A stretch of 64,000 bases of DNA from CAVWDU01 sp963753815. GTDB taxonomy: Bacteria > Pseudomonadota > Gammaproteobacteria > Pseudomonadales > Halieaceae. The translations under genes were made by a program, and so were the position numbers. Location: the NCBI GenBank assembly GCA_963753815.1, contig CAVWDU010000003.1:1178001-1242000 (forward strand), in the 5' to 3' direction. Of the stretch, positions 1 to 9,034 are shown in pieces. A model generated the notes under the pieces. It had not been told where the DNA came from and made no database searches. It saw nothing but the letters and a program-made list of their open reading frames with translations. Positions within the stretch are counted from its first letter, which is position 1; each line of letters starts with the position of its first letter.

Positions 1-544
1 AAACCGGGCTCTTCACACCCCCAGCTTGTTTGGAATATCCAGGTTGCTGTTCATAACCGAAAAGCGTTCCCGCAGGAACATCGATCATCAATTCCGCTCA
101 GGGATGGTGCGGACTTCTTGAACCGTGTCGAGCATCACTCTTCATTTACGAGTCAGGAATGCGGACGGCCTCCGAACGATCATGGGCTAGGTACGTTGTC
201 TAACTATAAGTTGTAGCCTTGCTCATTCGGCAGGAGAAGCGGCCTGGCAGGTACCTGCAATTTCTTCAACGAAGGCATGGGTGAACATACGCAGACTCTG
301 TGCCAAGACTACCTTGTTGGGTTCGCTATACGAGATCTCGTCAACCGGCCGGAACCGCCCATCCTCGAAGGGTTGGTCCAGAATCCATCTGATGACCGCC
401 TTCGCCCAGGAAGTGTCTATCGATCACTGCCATCATCTATAATGCTTTCGGCACACGAATCCCGTGAAGGGGCGAATTCGGTTTTTAAGCGGCAGTGTCT
501 GTAAATCTACATTCTGTTTATAAAGCTGTTATAGGCCCTGATTA
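1..544. other. Left edge without a supportable gene
   Basis: I see no convincing gene here. A 75-codon open frame at 277-504 (+) starts ATG but has no Shine-Dalgarno sequence at usable distance, no recognisable motif and no partner gene, so I leave it out as a CDS. The base composition is visibly less GC-rich than the DNA to the right of about 900. That fits an accessory or decayed stretch, but this is inference. Confidence 0.4.
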
Positions 545-895
545 ATGGCTTTCAGTGAGTTTGAATCAAAGCGCTCCGAAAAGCTCATATCAGAGTATAT
601 CGAGAGCCGCAGACCACCGGCTCATCTCAGGTCGGAACTGGATCTCGGATATCGAGCGACGAATCAAAGCGTAGAGATTTTCGAAATACGACCAGTTTGG
701 CGTGGAGAACCCGACGAGGTCAGGGAGCACTCGATAGCGAAAACCACTTTCATTAAAACTCGTGGTGTCTCGCGAATATACTGGCAAAGAGCAGATCTCA
801 AATGGCACGCATACGAACCGCTACCCGAAGTAAAAGATCTTAAGGAATTCGTTGAGGCTGTGGACGCTGATCCATATGGGTGTTTCTATGGTTGA
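545..895 (+). CDS. DUF3024 family small protein
   Basis: A 116-residue soluble protein resembling the DUF3024 family. The supporting signature is the C-terminal half: an aromatic YWQRADLKWHAYEP segment (about residues 79-92), preceded by a basic-aromatic stretch in which the protein predicts IRPVWRGEP. The length fits the family. The function of DUF3024 is unknown; members are often found in accessory DNA. There is no signal peptide or membrane segment. The gene stands alone, with argA starting about 90 bases downstream, and its composition is less GC-rich than its neighbours, which suggests acquisition. I have no evidence for a catalytic role. Confidence 0.7.
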   Translation: MAFSEFESKRSEKLISEYIESRRPPAHLRSELDLGYRATNQSVEIFEIRPVWRGEPDEVREHSIAKTTFIKTRGVSRIYWQRADLKWHAYEPLPEVKDLKEFVEAVDADPYGCFYG

Positions 896-988
896 GCAAC
901 GGGCCGGCCGCACCAGCCCAAGGCGGACTATGCTACCGCGCCGGGTTTCGGTAACCTGATGGCCAACTGATCCCACTCTGGACTCAAC

Positions 989-2311
989 GTGAGCAATCCC
1001 GGCAGCGCGCCCATTCGCTGGTTCCGAAGTACCGCGCCCTACATCAACGCCCACCGCGGCAGGACCTTCGTCCTGGCCATCGCCGGCGAGGTGGTGTCGG
1101 CAGCAACCTTTGCCGGCTTGATTCACGACATTGCCCTGCTCAACAGTCTCGGCGTGCGGCTGGTAATCGTCCATGGGTCGCGGCGGCAGATCGATGAGCA
1201 ACTGAACGATGCCGGCGTCGCATCACGGTTTCACCGCTATTTGCGGGTCACCGACGGCGCGATACTGCCCCACGTCAAGGCCGCCGCGAGCGCCGTGCGC
1301 ACGCAGATCGAAGCGCAGCTCTCGATGGGACTGCCCAATTCGCCCATGCAGGGCGCGCAGATTCGTGTGTGTTCCGGCAACTATGTGACTGCCCGGCCCA
1401 TCGGCGTGGTCGATGGCGTAGACCACGAATTCACCGGCGTGGTCAGGCGAATCGACAGCGCGGGTGTTCGCCAGCAGCTGGACCACGGGACCATCGTGCT
1501 GCTTTCGCCCCTGGGTTACTCCCCCACGGGCGAGGTGTTCAATCTCGCAATGGAAGATGTCGCTGTACGCTGCGCCGCCGAACTCGAGGCCGACAAGCTC
1601 ATCCTGTTCGGCGAGGCGCAGGGGCTGTTGAATGCGCACGGCGAGCTGCTGCGCCAGGTTGCCATCGGTGACACCCACCGGATAGAGTCGACGCTGGAGG
1701 CCGACCAACGGCGCCTGCTGCACACCGCCTGTATGGCCTGCGAGGCCGGTGTACCGCGGGTTCACATTATCAGCTACCTGGAGGACGGCGCACTGCTGGA
1801 AGAGTTGTTCACCCACGATGGCAGCGGCACGCTCGTCACCATGCAGGATTACGAACGTTCGCGGCGGGCAACCATCGACGATGTGGGCGGCATACTCGAG
1901 CTGATTGAGCCGCTGGAACAGACGGGCGTGCTGGTCAAGCGCTCACGTGAACTGCTGGAAACCGAGATCGGGCGTTTCCGGCTGCTGGAGCGCGATGGGC
2001 GTATTCTCGCCTGCGCCGCCCTGTACCCGTTTCCGGACGAGACCTGCGGGGAGATTGCCTGCATCGTATCGCACCCGCAATACCGGGGTGCCCAGCGCGG
2101 GGAAAAACTGCTGCGGGAACTGGAAAACGAGGCGCGGCAGCAACAGCTCGACCGGGTATTCGTCCTCACGACCCAGACGTCGCACTGGTTCCAGGAGCAG
2201 GGGTTCGAGGAAACCGACCGGGAAGCGCTGCCGGCGCAGAGACAGCTGTTGTACAACCTGCAGCGCAATTCCAAGGTACTGTTCAAGCCCTTGGGCGGCG
2301 CGGGTAAATGA
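989..2311 (+). CDS. argA: Amino-acid N-acetyltransferase (N-acetylglutamate synthase)
   Basis: Catalyses acetylation of L-glutamate by acetyl-CoA, the first step of arginine biosynthesis, in the cytosol. The 440-residue protein has the classical two-domain ArgA layout: an amino-acid-kinase fold over about residues 20-285 (N-terminal YINAHRGRTFVLAIAGE, typical of ArgA) and a GNAT acetyltransferase domain over about 295-430 with an acetyl-CoA-binding stretch YRGAQRGEKLL. The kinase-like domain normally binds arginine for feedback inhibition. The start is GTG, chosen because homology begins close to it. The stop overlaps the ATG of the next gene by four bases, which implies translational coupling to the hydroxyproline dehydratase. 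Confidence 0.93.
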   Translation: MSNPGSAPIRWFRSTAPYINAHRGRTFVLAIAGEVVSAATFAGLIHDIALLNSLGVRLVIVHGSRRQIDEQLNDAGVASRFHRYLRVTDGAILPHVKAAASAVRTQIEAQLSMGLPNSPMQGAQIRVCSGNYVTARPIGVVDGVDHEFTGVVRRIDSAGVRQQLDHGTIVLLSPLGYSPTGEVFNLAMEDVAVRCAAELEADKLILFGEAQGLLNAHGELLRQVAIGDTHRIESTLEADQRRLLHTACMACEAGVPRVHIISYLEDGALLEELFTHDGSGTLVTMQDYERSRRATIDDVGGILELIEPLEQTGVLVKRSRELLETEIGRFRLLERDGRILACAALYPFPDETCGEIACIVSHPQYRGAQRGEKLLRELENEARQQQLDRVFVLTTQTSHWFQEQGFEETDREALPAQRQLLYNLQRNSKVLFKPLGGAGK

Positions 2312-3357
2312 CCATGGATCTCGCTGCGGGTTCGGCCTGGCGGCCACCGGATGACTGGACACGCATCATTGCCATCGACGCCCATACCGGTGGTGAGCCA
2401 CTGCGAATCTTTATCGGCGGCTACCCGGAGCCCGAGGGAGCCACCATCCTGGATCGCCGCCGCTATTGCGCGGCGCAACTTGACTCAGTGCGCACGGCCA
2501 CCGTCTGGGAACCGCGGGGACACCGCGACATGTACGGTTGCCTCATTACGCCCCCGGAGCGCCGGGACAGCCATTTCGGCGTTATCTTCACCCACAACGA
2601 AGGCTACAGCAGCATGTGTGGTCACGGGATCATCGCCGTGACGACCGTCGCCCTGGAAACGGGCATGCTGCCCCGGCGGGAGGGGGAAAACGAGATCCGC
2701 ATCGACTCCCCCGCGGGCCTGATCGTCGCCTGGGCCGAGGTTGCGGAAGGGCGTGTCGGCCAGGTCCGATTTCACTGCGTGCCGTCCTTCCCGACGCTGC
2801 TCGACGGCCGCGTGACGGTACCAGGACTGGGGGAGGTGGTTTTCGACCTCGCCTATGGCGGCGCCTTTTACGCGTTCGTCGATGCCGAGCGGCTGGACCT
2901 TCAGACCACCGCAGCCAACGCCACGGCACTGGTCGAGGCCGGCAGCAGGATCAAGGCCGCACTGCGGGACCACCCCGCGATCGCCCACCCGGAGGACCCG
3001 GAGCTGGCATTCCTCTACGGTACCATCTTCACCGGCCCGCCACACTGCAGCGACAGCGACACGCGCAATGTATGCGTGTTCGCGGATGGCGAACTCGATC
3101 GCAGCCCCACCGGCACCGGCGTGTCCGCGCGGCTGGCGATCGCGGCGGCCCGGGGCGAACTCGAGGTTGGCGAGCAGCGGATTTACGAAAGCATCATAGG
3201 CACCCGGTTCCGCGGCCGCATCAGCCGCGAGATCAGCTACGGCGGCACCACCGCGGTGATTCCGGAGGTTTCCGGGGAGGCCTATATCTGCGGTCGCCAG
3301 GAGTTGCTGCTCGACCCCGCCGACCCGCTGTGCCACGGTTTCCTGCTCGGGAAGTGA
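2308..3357 (+). CDS. Trans-3-hydroxy-L-proline dehydratase (proline racemase family)
   Basis: Member of the proline racemase superfamily, 349 residues. The first catalytic position is Cys104 in SSMCGHG; the second, normally Cys in racemases and 4-hydroxyproline epimerases, is Thr268 in SPTGTG. A Cys/Thr pair is the known signature of trans-3-hydroxy-L-proline dehydratase, which releases water to give delta-1-pyrroline-2-carboxylate. The ATG overlaps the argA stop (ATGA); a second in-frame ATG two codons on is also possible. Only 17 bases separate its stop from the convergent lipoprotein gene. The reductase that would turn the product into proline is not in the window. The family call is very strong; substrate rests on the Cys/Thr rule. 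Confidence 0.87.
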   Translation: MTMDLAAGSAWRPPDDWTRIIAIDAHTGGEPLRIFIGGYPEPEGATILDRRRYCAAQLDSVRTATVWEPRGHRDMYGCLITPPERRDSHFGVIFTHNEGYSSMCGHGIIAVTTVALETGMLPRREGENEIRIDSPAGLIVAWAEVAEGRVGQVRFHCVPSFPTLLDGRVTVPGLGEVVFDLAYGGAFYAFVDAERLDLQTTAANATALVEAGSRIKAALRDHPAIAHPEDPELAFLYGTIFTGPPHCSDSDTRNVCVFADGELDRSPTGTGVSARLAIAAARGELEVGEQRIYESIIGTRFRGRISREISYGGTTAVIPEVSGEAYICGRQELLLDPADPLCHGFLLGK

Positions 3358-3374
3358 GCGATTCTTCTGTCTCG

Positions 3375-4214
3375 TCAGTCCGTGTCCTGGGCCAGTGCCT
3401 GCAGGTCGTCGCGCAGGTTTCCCAGTCGCTTGCGCAGGCGCTCATCCTGCCTTCCCGTCCGCGAATCGAGCAGCGTTACCAGCCACTGCTGAATAACCGC
3501 CGTGTTGTGGGCGACGGTTTCGGTGTACTCGGGCGCGACAGTGTCGTCGCGCGCGGCCAGGCTGTCGCGGACCGCCTGTTGCCAGCCGGGCTCGCGCCGT
3601 AGCAACTGACGCAGTCGCTCTATCCAGGTCACGCGTTCGCGCAACCATGCCCTGTCGGTGCGCAGCATGTCGGCGGCGGCATCGGCTGTCAGTTTCTTCT
3701 GTTCCCGGCTCAACCGACCCAGGTAATCCTGGGCGTTGTCCAACAGGTTGTCGTAGGCATCTTCCGCGTACTCCTCTTCGTCACGCTTCAGGTACTTTTT
3801 TTCGTATTTTTCCTGGTCTTTCTGCAGGCGGTCGAGGAATTCCTGCATCTGGCTGTCATCGAGTTCGGCACCGAGGGTGAGCATACGTTCGACGGCCTCA
3901 CTTTCCAGCCGAAACCAGGCGCTTTCTATGCGTCGGGAGAATCCGTTTATCGTATCGACCGTCATCGGCTCATCGAGGCTGCGGATGATGTCATCCATCA
4001 GCTCGACGTAGCGGGGCAATTCCTCTCGACGATGCCATTCGAGCAGGGGCAACAGCAGCTCGTCGAGCCTGCTGCTCTGCTGCTTGTCGAGATCGACATA
4101 GCCGTCTACGTACCAGGGGATGAGAAAATCCAGCCGGTTGTAGACGAACGTGGTACTGCTGCAGGAACCCAGCAGGAGCAGAGACAGCAGCAACCAAAAC
4201 CTTAGCGCGGTCAC
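3375..4214 (-). CDS. DUF6279 family lipoprotein
   Basis: A 279-residue predicted lipoprotein. The N-terminus is a hydrophobic segment ending in a lipobox LLLGSC followed by SS, so the Cys near residue 18 should be lipidated. The rest is strongly helical and charged (Asp/Glu/Lys/Arg-rich, e.g. KDQEKYEKKYLKRDEEEYAE), typical of the DUF6279 family of unknown function. A longer frame runs upstream, but I chose the GTG whose last two bases are the TG of the upstream dehydratase TGA stop (GTGA overlap), because the signal peptide begins right there. The overlap suggests co-translation with the dehydratase, although no functional link is known. Confidence 0.75.
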   Translation of the reverse strand: MTALRFWLLLSLLLLGSCSSTTFVYNRLDFLIPWYVDGYVDLDKQQSSRLDELLLPLLEWHRREELPRYVELMDDIIRSLDEPMTVDTINGFSRRIESAWFRLESEAVERMLTLGAELDDSQMQEFLDRLQKDQEKYEKKYLKRDEEEYAEDAYDNLLDNAQDYLGRLSREQKKLTADAAADMLRTDRAWLRERVTWIERLRQLLRREPGWQQAVRDSLAARDDTVAPEYTETVAHNTAVIQQWLVTLLDSRTGRQDERLRKRLGNLRDDLQALAQDTD

Positions 4215-5167
4215 CAGGGCAGATCGTCCAGATCGACATTGCCGCCCGACATCAGCACACCCACCCTGCGACCTCGAAACCGCTCCGGGTGATCTAGCAC
4301 ACCGGCCAGGCTGACCGCCCCCGACGGTTCGACGACCGTCTTCAACCGGGTCCATTGTAACTTCATCGCCTCTACGATGACGCTGTCCTCGACCGTCAGA
4401 ATGGTGTCGACATGGCGCCTGATGATCTCGAAATTCAGTTCGCCCAGGCTGGTTCGGAGCCCGTCTGCGATGGTATCGGGGGCCGTCTGGATCACCCGGC
4501 GGCCGAGGCCGAAAGAGCGGAAAGCGTCGTCGGCCCCGGCCGGCTCCACCGCCAGCACCTCGACTCGCGGAGCGATCGACTTCACCGCGATCGCCACGCC
4601 AGCCAGCAGGCCGCCGCCACCTACCGGGACGACCACGACATCGAGGTCTGCCACCTGGTCGAGCAACTCCAGAGCAACCGTACCCTGCCCCGCGATCACC
4701 CGGTGATCATCGTAGGGAGGCACAACAGAGGCGCCCGTCGCCGCCACCACCTGTTCGAGTGTGGTCTCGCGGGCCTCGAGGTTGGGTTCACATTCGGTGA
4801 TCAGTGCGCCATAGGCCGCCACGGCCGCCTTCTTTACGGCGGGCGCATTGCGCGGCATCACGACGTGGGCCGGAATACCGCGCTCGGCAGCGGCGAGCGC
4901 CAGCGCCGCGCCGTGGTTTCCCGACGAGTGGGTGGCCACGCCCGCAGCGGCCGCGTCTTCACTCAGGCTTTGTACCGCATTGCTGGCCCCCCGGGCCTTG
5001 AAAGCGCCGCATTTCTGCAGATTTTCCGCTTTGAAAAACAGGCTGCAGCCACAGTGTTGATCCAGCAGCCGGCTGGTCAGCACCGGCGTACGATGAACGA
5101 ACGGCGCAATGCGCGCCGCCGCCTGCCTGAGCTCGGCCAGAGCCGGCTCCGCGGCCGGCGCATTCAC
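4211..5167 (-). CDS. PLP-dependent threonine/serine dehydratase family protein
   Basis: Fold-type II pyridoxal-phosphate enzyme of 318 residues, close to catabolic threonine ammonia-lyase, serine racemase and 3-hydroxyaspartate ammonia-lyase. Visible signatures are the Schiff-base lysine motif NLQKCGAFKARGA (about residues 49-61), the phosphate-side SSGNHGAALA motif, the glycine-rich PVGGGGLLAG cofactor-phosphate loop and the C-terminal LMSGGNVD. There is no ACT regulatory domain, which argues against biosynthetic IlvA and for a catabolic or racemase role. The start is GTG after a GGGGACGG ribosome binding site. It is the first gene of a two-gene unit with the overlapping lipoprotein gene. 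The exact substrate cannot be decided from sequence alone. Confidence 0.82.
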   Translation of the reverse strand: MNAPAAEPALAELRQAAARIAPFVHRTPVLTSRLLDQHCGCSLFFKAENLQKCGAFKARGASNAVQSLSEDAAAAGVATHSSGNHGAALALAAAERGIPAHVVMPRNAPAVKKAAVAAYGALITECEPNLEARETTLEQVVAATGASVVPPYDDHRVIAGQGTVALELLDQVADLDVVVVPVGGGGLLAGVAIAVKSIAPRVEVLAVEPAGADDAFRSFGLGRRVIQTAPDTIADGLRTSLGELNFEIIRRHVDTILTVEDSVIVEAMKLQWTRLKTVVEPSGAVSLAGVLDHPERFRGRRVGVLMSGGNVDLDDLPW

Positions 5168-5206
5168 GAACCGTCCCCGTTCGCGAGCCTCACGGCTGCA
5201 CCCATC

Positions 5207-5920
5207 TCAATCAACCTGCCCATGTCTCACCTCCAGACTCCAGCCCGCGCTCCGCCAGACAAAGTATCCCAGCAGAAAGTTCGCCTGCAACAACAAGCTT
5301 AGCACCCACTCAAACGCATCCTCGACAGTCTCGTAATAAGCCTCGTCCCAGGCGTCGATGACCACCGTCAGCAACCCTGCGGCCAGCAGTATGGCGCAGA
5401 CGAACAGCATCAATGCCAGCAGGCGCGGCACCAGCGGCGGCAATTGCGCACGCAACAGCAGCAGTTGCCGCGCCAGCAACAGCTGGGCGAGGTAGGTGAA
5501 TGAAAAGAACAGCACCGTGCCCACCCGACGCTGCAAGGCCCAGGCGTCACCCCGCTCGCCGAGTACGGTTACATAGAGGATCAGACCAACACAGGCCAGA
5601 ATCCCGAGGCATAGCATCCAGCGCGCTCCGCCCACCGAACGGTAACCAGCCGGACGGTCACCGTGATCCCGCCAGAGGGCGCGCAACCAGGCAAAATTCA
5701 GCCACCAGTAGGCCATCATGACAACGGCCGCCGGCAGCATGGTCGCCCGGAAGAGGTAGCTGGCCGGCGGCTTGCGGCCTGTGGCACTGATTGACGTGCA
5801 GCTATCGTAGTAGGGATTGCACCAGTCGACCAGCCCATGGCTCGCCGCCACCAGGTAGGTGGCGTGCACGGCGATGAAGGGTAACAGCGCCGCTGTCAGC
5901 GCCACCGGTCGAACATTCAT
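5207..5920 (-). CDS. Multi-pass membrane protein, Frag1/DRAM/Sfk1-like
   Basis: A 237-residue integral membrane protein with about six hydrophobic helices. After the first helix lies a loop, NPYYDSCTSISATGRKPPAS, that resembles the conserved ISxxGxxPP loop of the Frag1/DRAM/Sfk1 membrane family. That match, together with the helix spacing, is the basis of the call; the family has no established bacterial function. The protein ends in a helix followed by a short charged tail. It lies upstream of the dehydratase gene on the same strand with about 40 bases between them, so it may head that transcription unit. The topology is firm; the family name is tentative. Confidence 0.6.
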   Translation of the reverse strand: MNVRPVALTAALLPFIAVHATYLVAASHGLVDWCNPYYDSCTSISATGRKPPASYLFRATMLPAAVVMMAYWWLNFAWLRALWRDHGDRPAGYRSVGGARWMLCLGILACVGLILYVTVLGERGDAWALQRRVGTVLFFSFTYLAQLLLARQLLLLRAQLPPLVPRLLALMLFVCAILLAAGLLTVVIDAWDEAYYETVEDAFEWVLSLLLQANFLLGYFVWRSAGWSLEVRHGQVD

Positions 5921-6009
5921 GGCAGCAGTTTATCGGGGTATCCGGCCGACGCCTATGGTACTGTCGCGCAGCAATCCATCACAACGCGTCAGAAGGCGGT
6001 CAAAACACC

Positions 6010-7356
6010 ATGGAGTTACTGGAGACATTCTCCCTGTGGTTCGTCAATGTCGTGTGGGGCACACCGCTGGTGATGTTGCTGCTCGGCGGTGGCCTGTTTT
6101 TCGCCATCTACTCCCGGCTGCTCCCCTACCGTCACTTCGGTCACGCCATCGGTATCATGCTGGGCCGGCACGATACACCCGACGAACCCGGTGAACTCAG
6201 TCATGGCCAGGCGCTCGCGGCAGCACTGTCCGGCACCATGGGCCTGGGCAATATCTCCGGCGTGGCCCTGGCCATCGTCGCCGGTGGGCCCGGCGCTGTA
6301 TTCTGGATGTGGGTATCGGCGCTGGTGGGCGTGGCGACCAAGTTTTTCACCTGCACGCTGGGCGTGATGTACCGGGGGCACGACAGTGAGGGCAGGCTGC
6401 AGGGCGGCCCCATGTACATCATCAGGGAGGCACTGCCGCGGCCCTTCTACCCGCTGGCCATCCTGTTTTCACTGGCTGGCCTGATCGGCACCCTGCCCAT
6501 CTTCCAGGCGAACCAGCTGACCGCGCTGATCCGCGAAAACGTCTTCCCGGAGGCCGATCCCCTTCTCACCAGTTTCGCCATCGGGTGCTCGATGGCCGTT
6601 ATCGTCGGCGCGGTGATCTTCGGCGGCCTGGCGCGGGTCGCCCGTGTCGCCGTGGCGCTGCTGCCGACGATGGTGGTGCTCTACCTGTCGATGACCCTGT
6701 TCCTGCTGATACGCAACGCGCCGCAGGTGCCGTCACTGTTCGCCGCCATCGTCGGCGACGCCTTCAACCCGCAGGCGGTCGGTGGCGGCATACTGGGGGT
6801 CATGCTGGTCGGCATCAGCCGGGGGGCGTTTTCCAACGAGGCGGGTGTCGGTACCGAGGTGATGGCGCACGGGGCGGCGCGCACCAGCGAACCGATCCGG
6901 GAGGGTCTCGTCGCCATGTTGGGGCCGGTTGCGGACACGCTGATCGTGTGCACCTGCACCGCGCTGGTCGTGCTACTGGCCGGCAACTGGCAGGACCCGG
7001 ACGGACTGTCCGGCATCACCCTGACCGCCGATGCGTTCCGCGAGGGGATGGGGCCGATGGGGCTGGTGCTGCTGTCGATCGTGACCCTGATCCTGAGTAC
7101 CACCACGATGTTCAGCATGTGGTACTACGGCGCCAAGTGTTTTGGATTCCTGTTCGGCGCCCACATCCAGCATCACTACCGTTGGTTTTTCGTGGGCACC
7201 GTGGTATTCGGCGCGACGGTCAGCATCGACGTTGTCTTCAACCTGATTTCGGCATCCTACGGTTTGATGGCCATCCCCACCATGGTGGCGACGCTGTACC
7301 TGTCATCGCGGGTCATGGCAGCGGCCCGGGATTACTTCCACCGCCACCCATACTGA
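6010..7356 (+). CDS. Alanine/glycine:cation symporter family protein (AGCS)
   Basis: Inner-membrane sodium-coupled transporter for alanine and/or glycine, 448 residues, with about 11 hydrophobic helices. Family marks are the SGTMGLGNISGVALAI stretch near residues 75-90, the GGPMYIIREAL segment that follows, and the NEAGVGTEVMAHGAA motif around residues 277-291. The length matches the family. The ATG follows AAGGCGG at about ten bases. The stop lies only seven bases from the stop of convergent leuA. The neighbouring amino-acid genes (dehydratase, leuA, Lrp regulator) suit a role in amino-acid uptake, although direct regulation is not shown. Confidence 0.92.
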   Translation: MELLETFSLWFVNVVWGTPLVMLLLGGGLFFAIYSRLLPYRHFGHAIGIMLGRHDTPDEPGELSHGQALAAALSGTMGLGNISGVALAIVAGGPGAVFWMWVSALVGVATKFFTCTLGVMYRGHDSEGRLQGGPMYIIREALPRPFYPLAILFSLAGLIGTLPIFQANQLTALIRENVFPEADPLLTSFAIGCSMAVIVGAVIFGGLARVARVAVALLPTMVVLYLSMTLFLLIRNAPQVPSLFAAIVGDAFNPQAVGGGILGVMLVGISRGAFSNEAGVGTEVMAHGAARTSEPIREGLVAMLGPVADTLIVCTCTALVVLLAGNWQDPDGLSGITLTADAFREGMGPMGLVLLSIVTLILSTTTMFSMWYYGAKCFGFLFGAHIQHHYRWFFVGTVVFGATVSIDVVFNLISASYGLMAIPTMVATLYLSSRVMAAARDYFHRHPY

Positions 7357-7363
7357 AGCCGGC

Positions 7364-9034
7364 TCAGGCGGCAGCGTGCGCAGCTGATGGATTGGCCCGG
7401 TTGATCGCCCCGAGGATGCCGGCCAGGGATGCCTGGATGATGTCGTGGCTGCGCCCGACACCGCAGTAACGTTCGCCATCGATGTTGAGCTGGATGTAGC
7501 AGACCGCCTCCGCATCAGCACTTTGGCTGAGCGCGTGTTCACTGTATTCGACCAGCACGATCTGCTTGCCGGTGACCGCCTCCATGGCATTGACGAAGGC
7601 GGCGACCACGCCATTGCCCGACCCGCTGATCTGGTGGCTGCCGCCGTTGCAGAGCTCAAGCTTGAGCGTGTCGACACCGTCCTGGCGGCTCACCTGGTAA
7701 TTGCCCAGCCGCCAGTGGCCCTGCCCGTGCAGGTAGGTCTGCTCGAACAATCGATATATCGCCGCTGATTCCACCTCCGCCTCGCTCTGTTCGGCGTAGG
7801 CCTGAACGGTAGGGCTGAAATCGATCTGCAGCCAGCGCGGAAGCTCGAATCCGTGATCGCGGGCCAGCACGTAGGCGACACCACCCTTGCCGGACTGGCT
7901 GTTGATCCGGATAACTTCCTGGTACGACCGGCCGATGTCAGCCGGGTCGATCGGCAGGTAAGCCACCTCCCAGGCCTCGCGCTCCTCGCGCTGGGAAAGA
8001 CACTTCTTGATCGCATCCTGGTGGCTGCCGGAAAAGGCGGTGAATACCAGTTCGCCAGCGTAGGGATGGCGCGGATGCACCGGCAGACGGGTGCACTCTT
8101 TCACCGTCTGGATGATCTCATCCATGTTGCTCAGGTCCAGCTCCGGATCGATGCCCTGGCTGTACAGGTTCATCGCCATGGTGATCACATCCATGTTGCC
8201 GGTGCGCTCGCCGTTACCCATGAGCGTGCCTTCCACCCGGTCCGCCCCCGCCAGCACGCCCAGCTCGGCAGCGGCCACCGCGCAGCCGCGGTCATTGTGG
8301 GTGTGCAGCGAGATCAGCAGGCTGTCACGATTCGCCACCCGGTCGCAGAACCACTCGATCTGGTCGGCATAGATGTTGGGGGTGCTCATCTCCACGGTCG
8401 CCGGAAGATTGATGATAACCGGGCATTCGGGGGTCGGCTTCCACTCCGCGGTCACGGCGTCACAGACCTCCACCGCGAAATCCAGCTCGGTGCCGGTAAA
8501 GCTCTCGGGGGAGTACTCAAACGTCCATTCGGTGTCGGGATAGCGCGCGGCGCAGTCCTTGACCAGCCGGGCGCCTCTTACGGCGATATCGACGATACCG
8601 GCGCGATCGAGCCCGAACACCTGCTCGCGCTGCACGGTGGAGGTGGAATTGTAGACGTGTACGATTGCCCGGCGCACACCTTCAAGCGCCTTGAAGGTCT
8701 TCTCTATCAGCTCGGGGCGCGCCTGGGTGAGCACCTGGATCGTGACATCCTCCGGAATCCGGCCGTTGTCGATCAGGTCCCTGACGAAATCGTAATCGTG
8801 ACTGGAGGCAGACGGGAAGCCTACCTCGATCTCCTTGAAGCCGACCTTGACCAACTGGTCCCACAAGCGGGATTTCTGGGCGGCGGTCATCGGCTCTATC
8901 AACGCCTGGTTCCCGTCCCGGAGATCGACGCTGCACCAGCGCGGTGCGCGCTGCAGCGTGTTCGAGGGCCAGCGTCTGTCGGGCAGCTCGATGGGCTGGA
9001 AAGCCCGGTACTTGCGGTGATCAAAATTGTCCAT
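7364..9034 (-). CDS. leuA: 2-isopropylmalate synthase (long LeuA2 type)
   Basis: Condenses acetyl-CoA with 2-oxoisovalerate, the committed step of leucine biosynthesis. 556 residues, matching the longer LeuA subfamily. The HMGL-like catalytic domain carries DLRDGNQALIEPM (about residues 37-49) and the metal-binding HTHNDRGC; the C-terminal LeuA dimer/allosteric domain holds the glycine-rich SGSGNGVVAAF segment. The open frame extends further upstream, but I chose the ATG preceded by AGGA at seven bases, since homology begins with FDHRKYRAFQP. It is transcribed divergently from an Lrp-family regulator across a long leader. The other leu genes are absent from the window, so leuA is detached from leuBCD here. 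Confidence 0.93.
   Translation of the reverse strand: MDNFDHRKYRAFQPIELPDRRWPSNTLQRAPRWCSVDLRDGNQALIEPMTAAQKSRLWDQLVKVGFKEIEVGFPSASSHDYDFVRDLIDNGRIPEDVTIQVLTQARPELIEKTFKALEGVRRAIVHVYNSTSTVQREQVFGLDRAGIVDIAVRGARLVKDCAARYPDTEWTFEYSPESFTGTELDFAVEVCDAVTAEWKPTPECPVIINLPATVEMSTPNIYADQIEWFCDRVANRDSLLISLHTHNDRGCAVAAAELGVLAGADRVEGTLMGNGERTGNMDVITMAMNLYSQGIDPELDLSNMDEIIQTVKECTRLPVHPRHPYAGELVFTAFSGSHQDAIKKCLSQREEREAWEVAYLPIDPADIGRSYQEVIRINSQSGKGGVAYVLARDHGFELPRWLQIDFSPTVQAYAEQSEAEVESAAIYRLFEQTYLHGQGHWRLGNYQVSRQDGVDTLKLELCNGGSHQISGSGNGVVAAFVNAMEAVTGKQIVLVEYSEHALSQSADAEAVCYIQLNIDGERYCGVGRSHDIIQASLAGILGAINRANPSAAHAAA

Noticed and set aside
277..504. 75-codon open frame near the left edge
   Set aside because: No ribosome binding site at usable distance, no motif and no conserved context.
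4211..5167. Biosynthetic threonine deaminase IlvA
   Set aside because: The protein lacks the C-terminal ACT-like regulatory domains and is only 318 residues.
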